Source: Acidobacteria bacterium UBA7540 (GTDB taxonomy: Bacteria; Acidobacteriota; Terriglobia; UBA7540). Taken from it: a DNA stretch of 22,965 nucleotides. The stretch lies in assembly GCA_002478145.1 (NCBI GenBank), contig DLMI01000097.1:8545-31509 (forward strand). Direction: 5' to 3'. Positions 8,160 to 15,512 of the stretch are shown here, one piece after another (the first letter of the stretch is position 1; each line of letters starts with the position of its first letter). The notes beneath the pieces were generated by a model, which was given only the letters and a program-made list of their open reading frames with translations, was not told where the DNA came from and ran no database searches. Both the position numbers and the translations under genes were made by a program.

Positions 8160-9221
8160 CTAACGCGGCCGGATGCCTTCGCCCGCGAGGGCGATATCGT
8201 CGCGGGTGGTTTTCTTGACGAGGTACATGGCCTCGTCAGCCATGCGCAGGATTTCCCTGTGGGTGCGGCCATCGGCGGGGAATCCGGCCACGCCGAAGCT
8301 GGCGGTCACCTTGATGTTAAGATTCTCCTCCCGGAAGAAGACCTTCGAGTTAAGAAGGTCCTTGAGGCGGCGCAAGACGATCAGAGCGTTTTCTTTGGAG
8401 GTCTGGGGCAGGATGATCACGAATTCGTCGCCGCCATAGCGAAACGCATAATCAATCAATCGCAGGTTACTCTTGATGAGATCGCCGATCATCCAAAGGA
8501 GCTTCGAGCCCACGAGATGGCCATGAACGTCGTTGACCTGCTTGAAGTGATCGAGGTCAAAGAAGATCACGGAGAACTCGTGACCGTAACGGGTGGAGCG
8601 GTAGATTTCCGCATCCAGAACGAATTTGAGGTGCCTGGCGTTATAGAGGGCGGTGCAGTCATCTAAAATGGTGAGTTCGTGGATGCGTTGCACGTAGCGT
8701 GCATTTTCGAGTGCAATGGCTGCGTAGTCGGCGAGGCTCTCTAAAATGGGTATATGCTCGTCCGAAAACCTCTGCTTCCCAAAGCAGTTCACGAGCTCAA
8801 TAACGCCCAGAACCCGTTCGGGGCCTTTAATAGGGACGCAGAGCACGGAGTGGGTATTGGACTGGGTGAATTCATCGATTCTGGGGCTGAAGCGGGTGTC
8901 GCTGTGGACGTCTTCCACTAACACGGACTCTTCATGCTTGGCCACCCATCCTGCGACGCCTTCTCCCAGCTTAAGGCGAACGTCTTTCAGCGTCTCAGCG
9001 CCACGTCCAATGGCAATCTCAAAATACAATTCCTGCGCCTTCTCATCCACCATCAACAGAGACCAAGTGTCGGGCTGCAGCAGCTCACTGATCTTCTCCA
9101 TGATGGTCTGGAGGATTTTCTGCAGGTCGAGGGTAGAAAAAAGGGCCTTGCCCACCTCATGGAAGAGGGAAAGGCGTTCGACTTGGCGCTTGAGTTCGTC
9201 GACCTCTTCCTGCGGACCCAT
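8160..9221 (-). CDS. GAF-GGDEF diguanylate cyclase
   Basis: 353 aa from ATG 9221. A short coiled-coil start (VDELKRQVERLSLFHEVGKAL) leads into a GAF domain (about 25-178), then a GGDEF domain (about 188-345). The catalytic RYGGDEF is intact (GGDEF 263-267), the metal-binding FFDLDHFK and HGHLVG are present, and an inhibitory I-site RLID lies exactly five residues before GGDEF. It is therefore probably an active, product-inhibited cyclic-di-GMP synthase whose GAF input binds an unknown small ligand. It has no membrane segment, so is cytoplasmic. A GTG at 9257 extends the frame by 12 codons, but AGGG lies 6 nt before ATG 9221 and the putative promoter would begin transcripts at about 9255, both favouring 9221. 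Confidence 0.9.
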   Translation of the reverse strand: MGPQEEVDELKRQVERLSLFHEVGKALFSTLDLQKILQTIMEKISELLQPDTWSLLMVDEKAQELYFEIAIGRGAETLKDVRLKLGEGVAGWVAKHEESVLVEDVHSDTRFSPRIDEFTQSNTHSVLCVPIKGPERVLGVIELVNCFGKQRFSDEHIPILESLADYAAIALENARYVQRIHELTILDDCTALYNARHLKFVLDAEIYRSTRYGHEFSVIFFDLDHFKQVNDVHGHLVGSKLLWMIGDLIKSNLRLIDYAFRYGGDEFVIILPQTSKENALIVLRRLKDLLNSKVFFREENLNIKVTASFGVAGFPADGRTHREILRMADEAMYLVKKTTRDDIALAGEGIRPR

Positions 9222-9261
9222 AGGTATCCCTAGGCTTCCAATCTCGTCTTCTGCCACTCTT

Positions 9262-9291
9262 AGATTATTAGGGCACCCTTACCAAGCTCAA
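9262..9291 (-). promoter_or_regulatory. Putative promoter of the GGDEF gene
   Basis: On the minus strand: -35 TTGAGC (9286-9291), an 18-nt spacer and -10 TAATCT (9262-9267). Predicted transcripts start near 9255, giving a leader of about 35 nt to ATG 9221. It is back-to-back with the promoter at 9358-9386. Confidence 0.5.
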
Positions 9292-9357
9292 TGGTACACA
9301 AGTACCGTTCATTCAGCGTCATCATCTGGTGCGATTTTCTTGACCCTCCCAAATCAA

Positions 9358-9386
9358 TTGACACCTTTCAAGAGGCCCAATAAGAT
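9358..9386 (+). promoter_or_regulatory. Putative sigma-70 promoter of the RodZ-like gene
   Basis: Perfect -35 TTGACA (9358-9363), exactly 17-nt spacer, -10 TAAGAT (9381-9386). Transcription would start near 9393. This is the best consensus promoter I see in the window. Confidence 0.65.
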
Positions 9387-9431
9387 AAACTAGGTGAAAT
9401 CTTGGTGAGCCGAAGCGAAGAAACCATTCCG

Positions 9432-10346
9432 ATGGCAGGATTCGGTGAGTATCTACGGCGGGAACGCGAAATGCGAGGCGTATCTCTGGAGGAGATATCT
9501 ACCGCCACGAAGATCAGCATTCGCTTTCTCCAGGCCATCGAGAACGAGGAACTCCCAAAACTCCCCGGAGGAATTTTCACCCGCAGCTTCGTACGGACCT
9601 ATGCGCGATACCTGGGTTTGGACGAGGAACGCGTCTTGGCGGATTGCCAGCTTGTAGGCCAGCAGAAGCCAGAAGTTGACATTCGCCGCATTACGGCGAA
9701 CCGGGCGCCGTCGAACGGCGCTGCCTCACGGACTCGGCTCATCGCCCTCCTGATGGCGGGTGTGCTGCTGGCCAGTGGTTATGCGCTTTTCCGTTACTCG
9801 CGCCGAGTCATGGAACAGCAAAGCAGCACGCCGATGGTCACTCCGCCGAGTACTACCGCACGCGGCACGAACCCGCCCACTATCACCGCACCCGTACAAC
9901 CCTCTACACCGTCCCAGCCGGAAAACAACCCGTCGCTATCGGCTACTTCCGCCTCACCCACGGCCGGCGCCGCAACTGCCCCCGGAACACTTCAGGGCGG
10001 TCCGCCTTCTCCGGGTGCCAAGGCGAACCCACCAAATCAGAGTGTGACCTCTGAGGCTACCAGCGCGGTTGCGGCCCACACTGATTTGGTCCTGCAAGTG
10101 GCCGCGACCGAGCGTGTCTGGGTGGCTATTGACGCCGATGGGAAGACCGTGCTGCAAAAAGTGCTGAACCCCAACGAGGTTGAAAACCTGAAGGCGCTCG
10201 ACTCCTTTGATGTCACCGTCGGAAACGCTCAGGGCGTCGTTCTGACTCTGAACGGAGAGACCCTGAAACCCCTGGGACGGCGCGGCGACGTGAAGTCGAT
10301 CCACCTTACGCGCGACGACCTGAAAAACGCCGCCCCCGAGAGATAG
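9432..10346 (+). CDS. RodZ-like helix-turn-helix membrane protein
   Basis: 304 aa. The N-terminal HTH_25 domain (FGEYLRREREMRGVSLEEI, then ATKISIRFLQAIENE, LPGGIFTRSFVRTYARYLGL) occupies residues 3-75. One membrane helix lies at about 102-120 (RLIALLMAGVLLASGYALF). A long Pro/Thr/Ser-rich periplasmic linker (about 126-215) leads to a C-terminal DUF4115 beta domain (about 220-295: RVWVAIDADGKTVLQKVL). This is the architecture of RodZ, which links MreB to the cell-wall elongation machinery in E. coli. ATG 9432 matches where family members begin. A GTG at 9405 has AGGTGA 7 nt upstream, but that site would sit at the very 5' end of the predicted transcript, so the start is uncertain by nine codons. 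Confidence 0.85.
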   Translation: MAGFGEYLRREREMRGVSLEEISTATKISIRFLQAIENEELPKLPGGIFTRSFVRTYARYLGLDEERVLADCQLVGQQKPEVDIRRITANRAPSNGAASRTRLIALLMAGVLLASGYALFRYSRRVMEQQSSTPMVTPPSTTARGTNPPTITAPVQPSTPSQPENNPSLSATSASPTAGAATAPGTLQGGPPSPGAKANPPNQSVTSEATSAVAAHTDLVLQVAATERVWVAIDADGKTVLQKVLNPNEVENLKALDSFDVTVGNAQGVVLTLNGETLKPLGRRGDVKSIHLTRDDLKNAAPER

Positions 10347-10397
10347 ACTATTTCCGAGCGACTGGTCGAGACAATTCGCGGAGGAGCTATCCCTGAA

Positions 10398-11240
10398 GTG
10401 GTGCGCCGCAAAGCGTGCCGCGGCGAACTGCCTGTTTCCTTGCAGGAGAAGATTGAAATCCTCGTGCTCCTCGCCGTCGACAGGGACGAAGAAAGCCGGA
10501 ATAGCGCTTTTCACACCTTGGAATCCTGGCCCCCGGAGGAACTTCAGCGAGAGCTCTCAAACCCCTCCACTCCCGTCGCAGTGCTGGAATTTGTGGCGTA
10601 TAACCTTGTGCCCGGCCGCAAGGAATTGGGGGACGCTCTCCTCCGAAACCCAAGCCTGCCCGGCCAGCTTCGTGAGTGGATCGAGGACACTGCGGCCCTT
10701 TTCGCAGAGGCTGAATCCAGCCAATCTTCCGAAGCCCCTGCCCCCCTTCAGTCCGCCGACGAAGATGGAAATTCAAGCCGTGAGGAGAGACCGCAGAAGA
10801 GAACAACGGTCCTGCAGAGAATCCGCCGCATGTCCGCTGTCCAGAAGGTCAAGGCCGCTCTCACCGGGAGCCAGGAGGAGCGGATGATACTGGTCCACGA
10901 TCCCAACAAAGTGGTGGCGCGCGCCGTTTTGCAATCACCCAAACTCTCGGGCCACGAAGTCGAAAACCTCGCCTCCATGAAAGACGTCAGCGAGGAAGTC
11001 CTGCGGCGCATCGTCCTGAGCCGCAAGTTCATGAGGAGCTATGCAGTGGTCCGGGCGCTGGTCAACAACCCTCGAACACCCATCGACGTGGGCCTCCGGC
11101 TGCTCCGCCTCATCAACGACGCCGATTTGAAGTGGCTGGTCATTAATCGGAATGTTGCGGACGTCGTCCGCAATGCGGCCCAGAAAAGAATCAAGCAGAA
11201 GGAAGAGGCCAACAGGCCGAAGCTCCCGGGCAAGCATTAG
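10398..11240 (+). CDS. Conserved hypothetical protein with HEAT-like repeats
   Basis: 280 aa from GTG 10398, 51 bp after the RodZ-like gene and probably in one operon with it. The N-terminal part (1-100) and C-terminal part (about 150-265) are built of short helical pairs resembling HEAT or leucine-rich-variant repeats (PNKVVARAVLQSPKLSGHEV, NPRTPIDVGLRLLRLIND). They are joined by a charged Ser/Glu-rich linker. The C-terminal half reminds me of an uncharacterised family also found in delta-proteobacteria such as Geobacter (ERMILVHDPNKVVARAVL, SRKFMRSYAVVRALVNNP); that is from memory, not a search. No enzyme motif is visible. GGAGGAG lies 11 nt before the GTG, but the frame is open and protein-like back to 10347, so the true start could be an earlier non-standard codon. 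Confidence 0.75.
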   Translation: MVRRKACRGELPVSLQEKIEILVLLAVDRDEESRNSAFHTLESWPPEELQRELSNPSTPVAVLEFVAYNLVPGRKELGDALLRNPSLPGQLREWIEDTAALFAEAESSQSSEAPAPLQSADEDGNSSREERPQKRTTVLQRIRRMSAVQKVKAALTGSQEERMILVHDPNKVVARAVLQSPKLSGHEVENLASMKDVSEEVLRRIVLSRKFMRSYAVVRALVNNPRTPIDVGLRLLRLINDADLKWLVINRNVADVVRNAAQKRIKQKEEANRPKLPGKH

Positions 11241-11279
11241 CAGCGCGGCACGGCCACAACCAAAGACCGGGTCTTCATT

Positions 11280-11297
11280 GACCCGCCGTGGCGGGTC
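11280..11297. repeat. Palindromic repeat GACCCGCC-GT-GGCGGGTC
   Basis: Perfect 8-bp arms with a 2-nt centre, followed by GATTGAAAA. A second, related palindrome (TCCCGC-CGA-GCGGGA, then TCAATCGAAAA) is at 11340-11354. Both lie in the 167-bp gap between two convergent genes and could fold in RNA from either side, but neither is followed by a T-run. Relatives are at 7578, 14424 and 19633. Confidence 0.75.
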
Positions 11298-11339
11298 GAT
11301 TGAAAAAGTGGTGTGGCAGCTTCCTCCCCTGTCAGTCAG

Positions 11340-11354
11340 TCCCGCCGAGCGGGA
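11340..11354. repeat. Palindromic repeat TCCCGC-CGA-GCGGGA
   Basis: Six-bp arms and a 3-nt centre. It is the second of two related palindromes between the convergent genes; the flank TCAATCGAAAA echoes the flank of the first copy. Confidence 0.65.
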
Positions 11355-11407
11355 TCAATCGAAAACCGGCAATTCCAACCAACTTCGGCCGAGCGATGAT
11401 CGCAGAC

Positions 11408-12256
11408 TCATCCACCTTTCTGCGCTAGGGCCGGCATGACGGCGTCGATGAGGCGCGCCAAGTCCTGCGAGGCGGCTTGGCCGGTTTTCAGCACTTCTTC
11501 GTGGCTCAGGGGGTTTCGGCTGAGCCCGGCCGCGCGGTTCGTGATTATGGCCACCGCCAGCGCGCGCACGCCCATCTGATGCACGGCGATAACTTCCGGC
11601 ACGGTGGACATGCCCACAGCGTCGGCGCCAAGTGTTCTTAGGGCGCGGATCTCCGCCGGCGTCTCATAGCTCGGGCCCAGGAGCGAAGCGTAAACGCCCT
11701 CGAAGCACTTCAGCCGCATGGCGCGGGCGGCCTTCAGGGTGCAGAGCCGTAAACTTGGATCGTAGGCCTGGGTCATGTCCACAAATCTTTCACCCCAGCC
11801 TTGGTCATGAAATCCGGCCAGCGGATTTGCTCCTTGAAAGTTGAGATGGTCGGAAAAGACCATCAAACTGCCGGGCGTGGCGCGCGGCGCAATGCCGCCG
11901 GCAGCGCACGTGGCGGTGAAAGAGCGAATGCCAGCCAGTGCCATTACCCTAATCGGGAAAACAACCTCCCCGGGCCCATAACCTTCGTAGAGGTGAACGC
12001 GCCCGGCAAGGACCGCCACCGGCACCTCCCCCCAGAAACCGAGATGCAACGCGCCGCCGTGACCTGCAACAGAGGGCCGGGAGAATCCCGGAATAGAGGC
12101 CAAGGGGATTCTTCGCACCCTACGCAGACCTCGCACGACTTCGCCCAAACCTGAGCCGAGCACGATTCCCACCTGCGGGGCTGCAGGCCATCGAGCCGCG
12201 ATGTATTTCACAGCTCGCAATGCCTCGGGATAACCCGGAGTCTTTTCAGATTTCAT
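11408..12256 (-). CDS. punA: Purine nucleoside phosphorylase (trimeric, PNP-II type)
   Basis: 282 aa, normal for the trimeric family. It shows the phosphate-site GSGLG, AGHGGALHLG, the GRVHLYEGYGP motif (phosphate Arg and His, purine-side Glu), LLGPSYETPAEIRAL (purine-binding Glu), MSTVPEV, and the Asn of ITNRAAG that reads 6-oxopurines. It cleaves inosine, guanosine and deoxy forms with phosphate, giving a free base and (deoxy)ribose-1-phosphate. ATG 12256 is chosen because PNP homology starts there (EKTPGYPEALRAVKYI); the frame extends to 12397, but that stretch overlaps, in another frame, the transporter-like remnant at 12321-12418. No strong ribosome site precedes the ATG. It follows the nucleoside hydrolase gene on the same strand. 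Confidence 0.93.
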   Translation of the reverse strand: MKSEKTPGYPEALRAVKYIAARWPAAPQVGIVLGSGLGEVVRGLRRVRRIPLASIPGFSRPSVAGHGGALHLGFWGEVPVAVLAGRVHLYEGYGPGEVVFPIRVMALAGIRSFTATCAAGGIAPRATPGSLMVFSDHLNFQGANPLAGFHDQGWGERFVDMTQAYDPSLRLCTLKAARAMRLKCFEGVYASLLGPSYETPAEIRALRTLGADAVGMSTVPEVIAVHQMGVRALAVAIITNRAAGLSRNPLSHEEVLKTGQAASQDLARLIDAVMPALAQKGG

Positions 12257-12320
12257 AGAGTTGTCTCGATTCGGCCGGAAGCGGCAGGCACCCACCGCAA
12301 TGCCGGCTGCCGTGAGCGGC

Positions 12321-12418
12321 TCAACCCAGCCGCAGGCAGGCAATCGCGGCCGCCAGGTAGTTGGCCAGGGTGCCTGTGAACATGGTTCGCGGGCCAACCT
12401 CTGCGCTGGAAATCACTA
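12321..12418 (-). pseudogene. Probable remnant of a concentrative nucleoside transporter (CNT/NupC) C-terminus
   Basis: In the 159-bp gap between two nucleoside genes, a minus-strand frame ending at TGA 12321-12323 reads ...GPRTMFTGTLANYLAAAIA..., with ATG at 12383 giving only 20 residues. The pattern R-x-M-x-x-G-T-L-A-N-x-x-x-A-x-I-A strongly resembles the last helix of CNT-family nucleoside permeases. The other roughly 400 residues expected of such a protein are absent; the nucleoside hydrolase stop lies directly before it. I infer an internal deletion that removed a nupC-like gene from this salvage cluster. The resemblance is from memory and is short, so chance is possible. Confidence 0.5.
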
Positions 12419-13468
12419 TTTTCCCGCGAGGCGCGAAATGAAGAGTTCAATGAACCGCTTGGAGTCCGATTCCACAGCGACGTGGACGTTAGGGTGCACT
12501 CTCTCGACGCCCTCGATGACATAGCGATCTCCGCGCAAGACCTTGCGGTCGGAGGAATTGTGCCGGCTCGCCACCGTTTCGCCCCGCGTGAACTCACCCC
12601 GCGTCTCGACTTCGACCCGCATGTCCTGCGTGGTAATCAGACTGCGCTCGATCACCGCACCTACGGCCAGCGGGTCGTGCATGGGCGTCCCGTCGGCGCC
12701 CAGCTTGCTCGCCAAGTCGACCATGAAACTCAGTACGCCGACGGCGAAGTCGTTCTCGCGCCCCCGTGTTCTGGCAAGCCGATTCAGGTCAGCCCGTGTG
12801 AACAGTGTCTTCTCAGTCACATTGAGGCCCACCATCGTTAGCGGCCAGCCGGCCTCGAACACTCCGCGCGCTGCTTCCGGATCATTGTGGATGTTGGCCT
12901 CCGCCGCTGCGGTCGCATTGCCTCCGGAGATTGCACCTCCCATCAGGACGACTTCCTTCACGAGCGGAACGATGGAGGGATCTTTCCGCAGCGCCAAGGC
13001 GATGTTCGTCAGCGGCCCCACCGGGACGAGCGTGATTTCGTGAGGGTATTGGTGAATGAGCTTAATGATGAGGTCGGGAGCGAAGCTTGTATCGGCCTGG
13101 CAGGCGGGCGCAGGGAGTTCGACATTGCCCAGCCCGTTGGCCCCGTGAAAGAACTCGGCAGTGACCAGTTTCTGGACCAGAGGGTGCGAAGCGCCCCTGG
13201 CCACAAGCACGTCGCATCTTCCGGCCAACGAAACCAGCTTGAGCGCGTTCTCGAGACCCTGCTCGACAACCACGTTTCCCGCCACCACCGTGAGGGCTTT
13301 TACGTCGAGTTCGGGCGAGTTTAGCGCGAGCAGAATCGCCATGGCATCGTCGGTCCCGGGATCCGTGTCAACAACCACCTTGCGGGCTTCCGGCGCCGCC
13401 GTCATTCCTGATACGACCCAGACGACCAAACACATCACCAACACGGTGAAACGCCACACCCTCTTCAT
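12416..13468 (-). CDS. Exported inosine/uridine-preferring nucleoside hydrolase
   Basis: 350 aa. A signal peptide is evident (MKRVWRF, hydrophobic stretch to about 20, then GMTAAPEARK). The calcium-binding family motif DTDPGTDDA begins at 34. Further hallmarks are VPVGPLTNIALAL, VLMGG, EANIHNDPEAA, and the active-site His region GTPMHDPLAV. It hydrolyses nucleosides to base plus ribose; the signal peptide places it in the periplasm or outside the cell, where it could scavenge environmental nucleosides. The start is firm: AGGAGG sits 5 nt before ATG 13468. It is the first gene of the nucleoside cluster, followed by the transporter-like remnant and PNP. Confidence 0.92.
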   Translation of the reverse strand: MKRVWRFTVLVMCLVVWVVSGMTAAPEARKVVVDTDPGTDDAMAILLALNSPELDVKALTVVAGNVVVEQGLENALKLVSLAGRCDVLVARGASHPLVQKLVTAEFFHGANGLGNVELPAPACQADTSFAPDLIIKLIHQYPHEITLVPVGPLTNIALALRKDPSIVPLVKEVVLMGGAISGGNATAAAEANIHNDPEAARGVFEAGWPLTMVGLNVTEKTLFTRADLNRLARTRGRENDFAVGVLSFMVDLASKLGADGTPMHDPLAVGAVIERSLITTQDMRVEVETRGEFTRGETVASRHNSSDRKVLRGDRYVIEGVERVHPNVHVAVESDSKRFIELFISRLAGK

Positions 13469-13519
13469 AAGAACCTCCTGAGCAGAGTCACACAGACTGG
13501 GGCCTCGGGAGAGAGCACA

Positions 13520-14365
13520 TCAGGAGAATCGCCGTAGGCGCAGGCAAGTAATCTCCGGCGGGCAGCCGAAGCGAAGCGGGACAAGGACTTTGCCGATACC
13601 CCGGCTTACGTAGATTTGTGTTCCGTCGAGCCGATTCCAGCCTTCCACAAAGCGCTTGCCCAACTTCGACCGCCCATAGACTGAGCCGACCATGGGAAGG
13701 CGAACCTGTCCGCCATGGGTATGGCCCGATAGCATCAGGTCAATCCCGTGCGCCGCTGCCAAGCGTATGCCAAGCGGGTTATGGCAGAGAAGAACTTTGG
13801 GGTCGCGCGCAGGGACAGAACGCATAGCGGCGCGAATATCTGCTGCTTCCCACCAAAGATCGTCCACCCCCACCACCCACAGGTTGCCGGAACGAGACCG
13901 CAAAGCGCAGTGGGAGTTTCGGAGCACGCGGATGCGTTGGGCGCGAAGCGCGCGCGTAACCTCCTCCGGGTCCACCTGAAAATCGTGGTTGCCCAAAATA
14001 GCGAACACTCCCAAACGGGCGCGCAGTCTCCCAAGCGCTCTCGCTACCGGCCAGATGTAGGCAGGCGAAAGCGTGACGTAGTCGCCCGTCAGGGCAACCA
14101 CATCCGGCCGTAAGTGATTGGCCATATGGACGGCGCGTTGGATTTCTTCCAGGGGAGTGAAAAGACTGTGATGAAGGTCGGTCAGTTGCACGATCTTCAG
14201 CCCATCGTGGGCAGGGCTGAGGCGGCTCAACCACACCTCGGTTTCCGTAACCTCAGGGTCAGGCGAAAAGGCAGAAGCGACGGGAGGTTTTTCGCGGCCG
14301 CTCAGAGAAAGTGTAATCAGCCCCCTGCGCCTGGGGAACCGCCCCGGTCTTAGGAGTCCAGCCAA
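13520..14365 (-). CDS. Calcineurin-like metallophosphoesterase (YaeI/YkuE type)
   Basis: 281 aa from TTG 14365. The full metal-binding set is present: QLTDLHHS (D-x-H), ALTGDY (GD), ILGNHD (GNH[D]), LLCHNP (His), and SGHTHGGQ (GHTH). The surrounding GxVYGRSKLGKRF and YVSRGIGKVLVPLRFGCPPEI are typical of the YaeI/YkuE subfamily, some members of which hydrolyse UDP-sugar lipids or other phosphodiesters; the substrate here is unknown. The frame is open to GTG 14446, but those extra codons run through a palindromic repeat (14424-14439), and TTG 14365 has AAGAGG 6 nt upstream, so I prefer it. Unlike many relatives it shows no clear N-terminal membrane helix. Confidence 0.87.
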   Translation of the reverse strand: MAGLLRPGRFPRRRGLITLSLSGREKPPVASAFSPDPEVTETEVWLSRLSPAHDGLKIVQLTDLHHSLFTPLEEIQRAVHMANHLRPDVVALTGDYVTLSPAYIWPVARALGRLRARLGVFAILGNHDFQVDPEEVTRALRAQRIRVLRNSHCALRSRSGNLWVVGVDDLWWEAADIRAAMRSVPARDPKVLLCHNPLGIRLAAAHGIDLMLSGHTHGGQVRLPMVGSVYGRSKLGKRFVEGWNRLDGTQIYVSRGIGKVLVPLRFGCPPEITCLRLRRFS

Positions 14366-14408
14366 TTTGAACCTCTTGAAATTCTGAATGGCAGCGAATT
14401 GGGTCCTT

Positions 14409-14468
14409 GCCCTCTCCCGGCTCTCCCGCCACTGCGGGATCGCCACCCTCTCCCCAAGGGAGGGGGCT
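14409..14468. repeat. CCCTCTCC-type dispersed repeat with inner palindrome
   Basis: The stretch begins CCCTCTCCCGG, contains the palindrome TCCCGC-CACT-GCGGGA (14424-14439), and ends CCCTCTCCCCAAGGGAGGGG. A second member with the same organisation is at 22130-22200. It fills the gap between the metallophosphoesterase and inositol-phosphatase genes. Confidence 0.65.
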
Positions 14469-14518
14469 GTTTCCGCATGACTTCAATCCGAAAACGTCAC
14501 CGCAATTACGAAAGGCTG

Positions 14519-15328
14519 TTAGCGCCCAACTCCGCTGCCTCCCCGCTGTTCCAGGATCTCGCTGAACACGCGGAGCATTTGATCGTGAACCAGACCGTTC
14601 GATGCCAAGATATCGTCATCGAGCAGATTGAACGGTTTGCCGGTCATGCCGGTGACCAGGCCGCCTGCTTCCGCAACCAGCAACGTGCCGGCGGCTTTGT
14701 CCCAGGGGTTGAGTTTCAACTCCCAAAACCCATCGAAGCGGCCAGCCGCAACGGAGCAGAGATCCAAAGCCGCTGAGCCGGCGCGCCGAATACCGTGTGT
14801 AAGCTGAGTGAAACGGAAATAAAACTCGACGTTCAAATCGTGATTCGTTGCGAAGGGTGGGAAACCCGTTGCCACCAGGCATTCCGCCAGATCCCCATTG
14901 TTCGAAACGCGAAGGCGCTGGCTATTCAGAAAAGCTCCGGCCCCGCGCTCGGCCGTAAAGAGTTCGTCGCGAGTAGGGTCATACACCACCCCGGCCACGA
15001 CTTCACCACGGTAGGCCACACCCAGCGTAACGCTGAAGACGGGAAAACCGTGGGCGAAATTGGTTGTCCCATCGAGCGGATCGACGTACCAGCAGTAATC
15101 AGATCCCGTTTCTTGGCCGCCACCTTCTTCCGCCACTATGGCGTGGTCGGGGAAGTGGCTTCGCAGCCGTTCCACGATTAAAGTTTCCGATCTCCGATCC
15201 GCCTCGGTCACCAGGTCCGAGCGTCGCTTGTACGTGATCTCGAGAGGCTGCCGGAAATGTTGTAGGAGCAAGCCGCCCGCCTCACGGGCAACTTCGATTG
15301 CGGTCTTTAAATGATTTCCCATCGTCAT
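14519..15328 (-). CDS. suhB: Inositol-1-monophosphatase family protein
   Basis: 269 aa. IMPase signature motifs are all present: DLVTEADRRSE, VAEEGG (metal-binding Glu pair), WYVDPLDGTTNFAHGFP (metal-binding D-x-L-D-G-T), RRAGSAALDLCSVAAGRFDGFWE, and NPWDKAAGTLLVAEAGG (metal-binding Asp). It would dephosphorylate inositol phosphates or related sugar phosphates in a Mg2+/Li+-sensitive reaction; histidinol-phosphatase or 3'-phosphoadenosine activity cannot be excluded by sequence alone. ATG 15328 is chosen (MTMGNHLKTAIEVAREAG); an upstream in-frame start at 15373 lies in repeat DNA. No strong ribosome site is seen. Confidence 0.9.
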   Translation of the reverse strand: MTMGNHLKTAIEVAREAGGLLLQHFRQPLEITYKRRSDLVTEADRRSETLIVERLRSHFPDHAIVAEEGGGQETGSDYCWYVDPLDGTTNFAHGFPVFSVTLGVAYRGEVVAGVVYDPTRDELFTAERGAGAFLNSQRLRVSNNGDLAECLVATGFPPFATNHDLNVEFYFRFTQLTHGIRRAGSAALDLCSVAAGRFDGFWELKLNPWDKAAGTLLVAEAGGLVTGMTGKPFNLLDDDILASNGLVHDQMLRVFSEILEQRGGSGVGR

Positions 15329-15351
15329 ACTTGAAACCGGCAGATCCGGTG

Positions 15352-15512
15352 ATCGGGAGAACACATCAGGCATTCACCCGATCCGAGACCTGGAGATCGG
15401 GTGATCTGAGGAACAGGTCCAGTGATTCACCCCCCTCTCGATTTCCCGATCAACCGAAGAGATCCGTCATTCACCCGATCTCCCGATCATCCGATCTCCC
15501 GATCACCCGATC
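15352..15512. repeat. Degenerate CCCGATC repeat tract with octamer core
   Basis: The core 15473-15512 is five 8-mers in a row: ACCCGATC, TCCCGATC, ATCCGATC, TCCCGATC, ACCCGATC. Looser copies and reverse complements (GATCGGGTGATC near 15390; TGATCGGGAG near 15351) continue to 15352, so the gap again shows mirrored repeats. The core overlaps the last codons of the MoaD-MoaE gene. Confidence 0.8.

Noticed and set aside
11280..11354. Bidirectional intrinsic terminator between the HEAT-like and PNP genes
   Set aside because: Both stems lack a following T-run, and the same palindromes occur elsewhere away from gene ends; kept as repeats instead.
12257..12397. Longer start for PNP
   Set aside because: The added residues have no PNP similarity and overlap, in another frame, the transporter-like remnant.
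14366..14446. Longer start (GTG 14446) for the metallophosphoesterase
   Set aside because: The extra codons run through a dispersed palindrome, while TTG 14365 has AAGAGG at good spacing.
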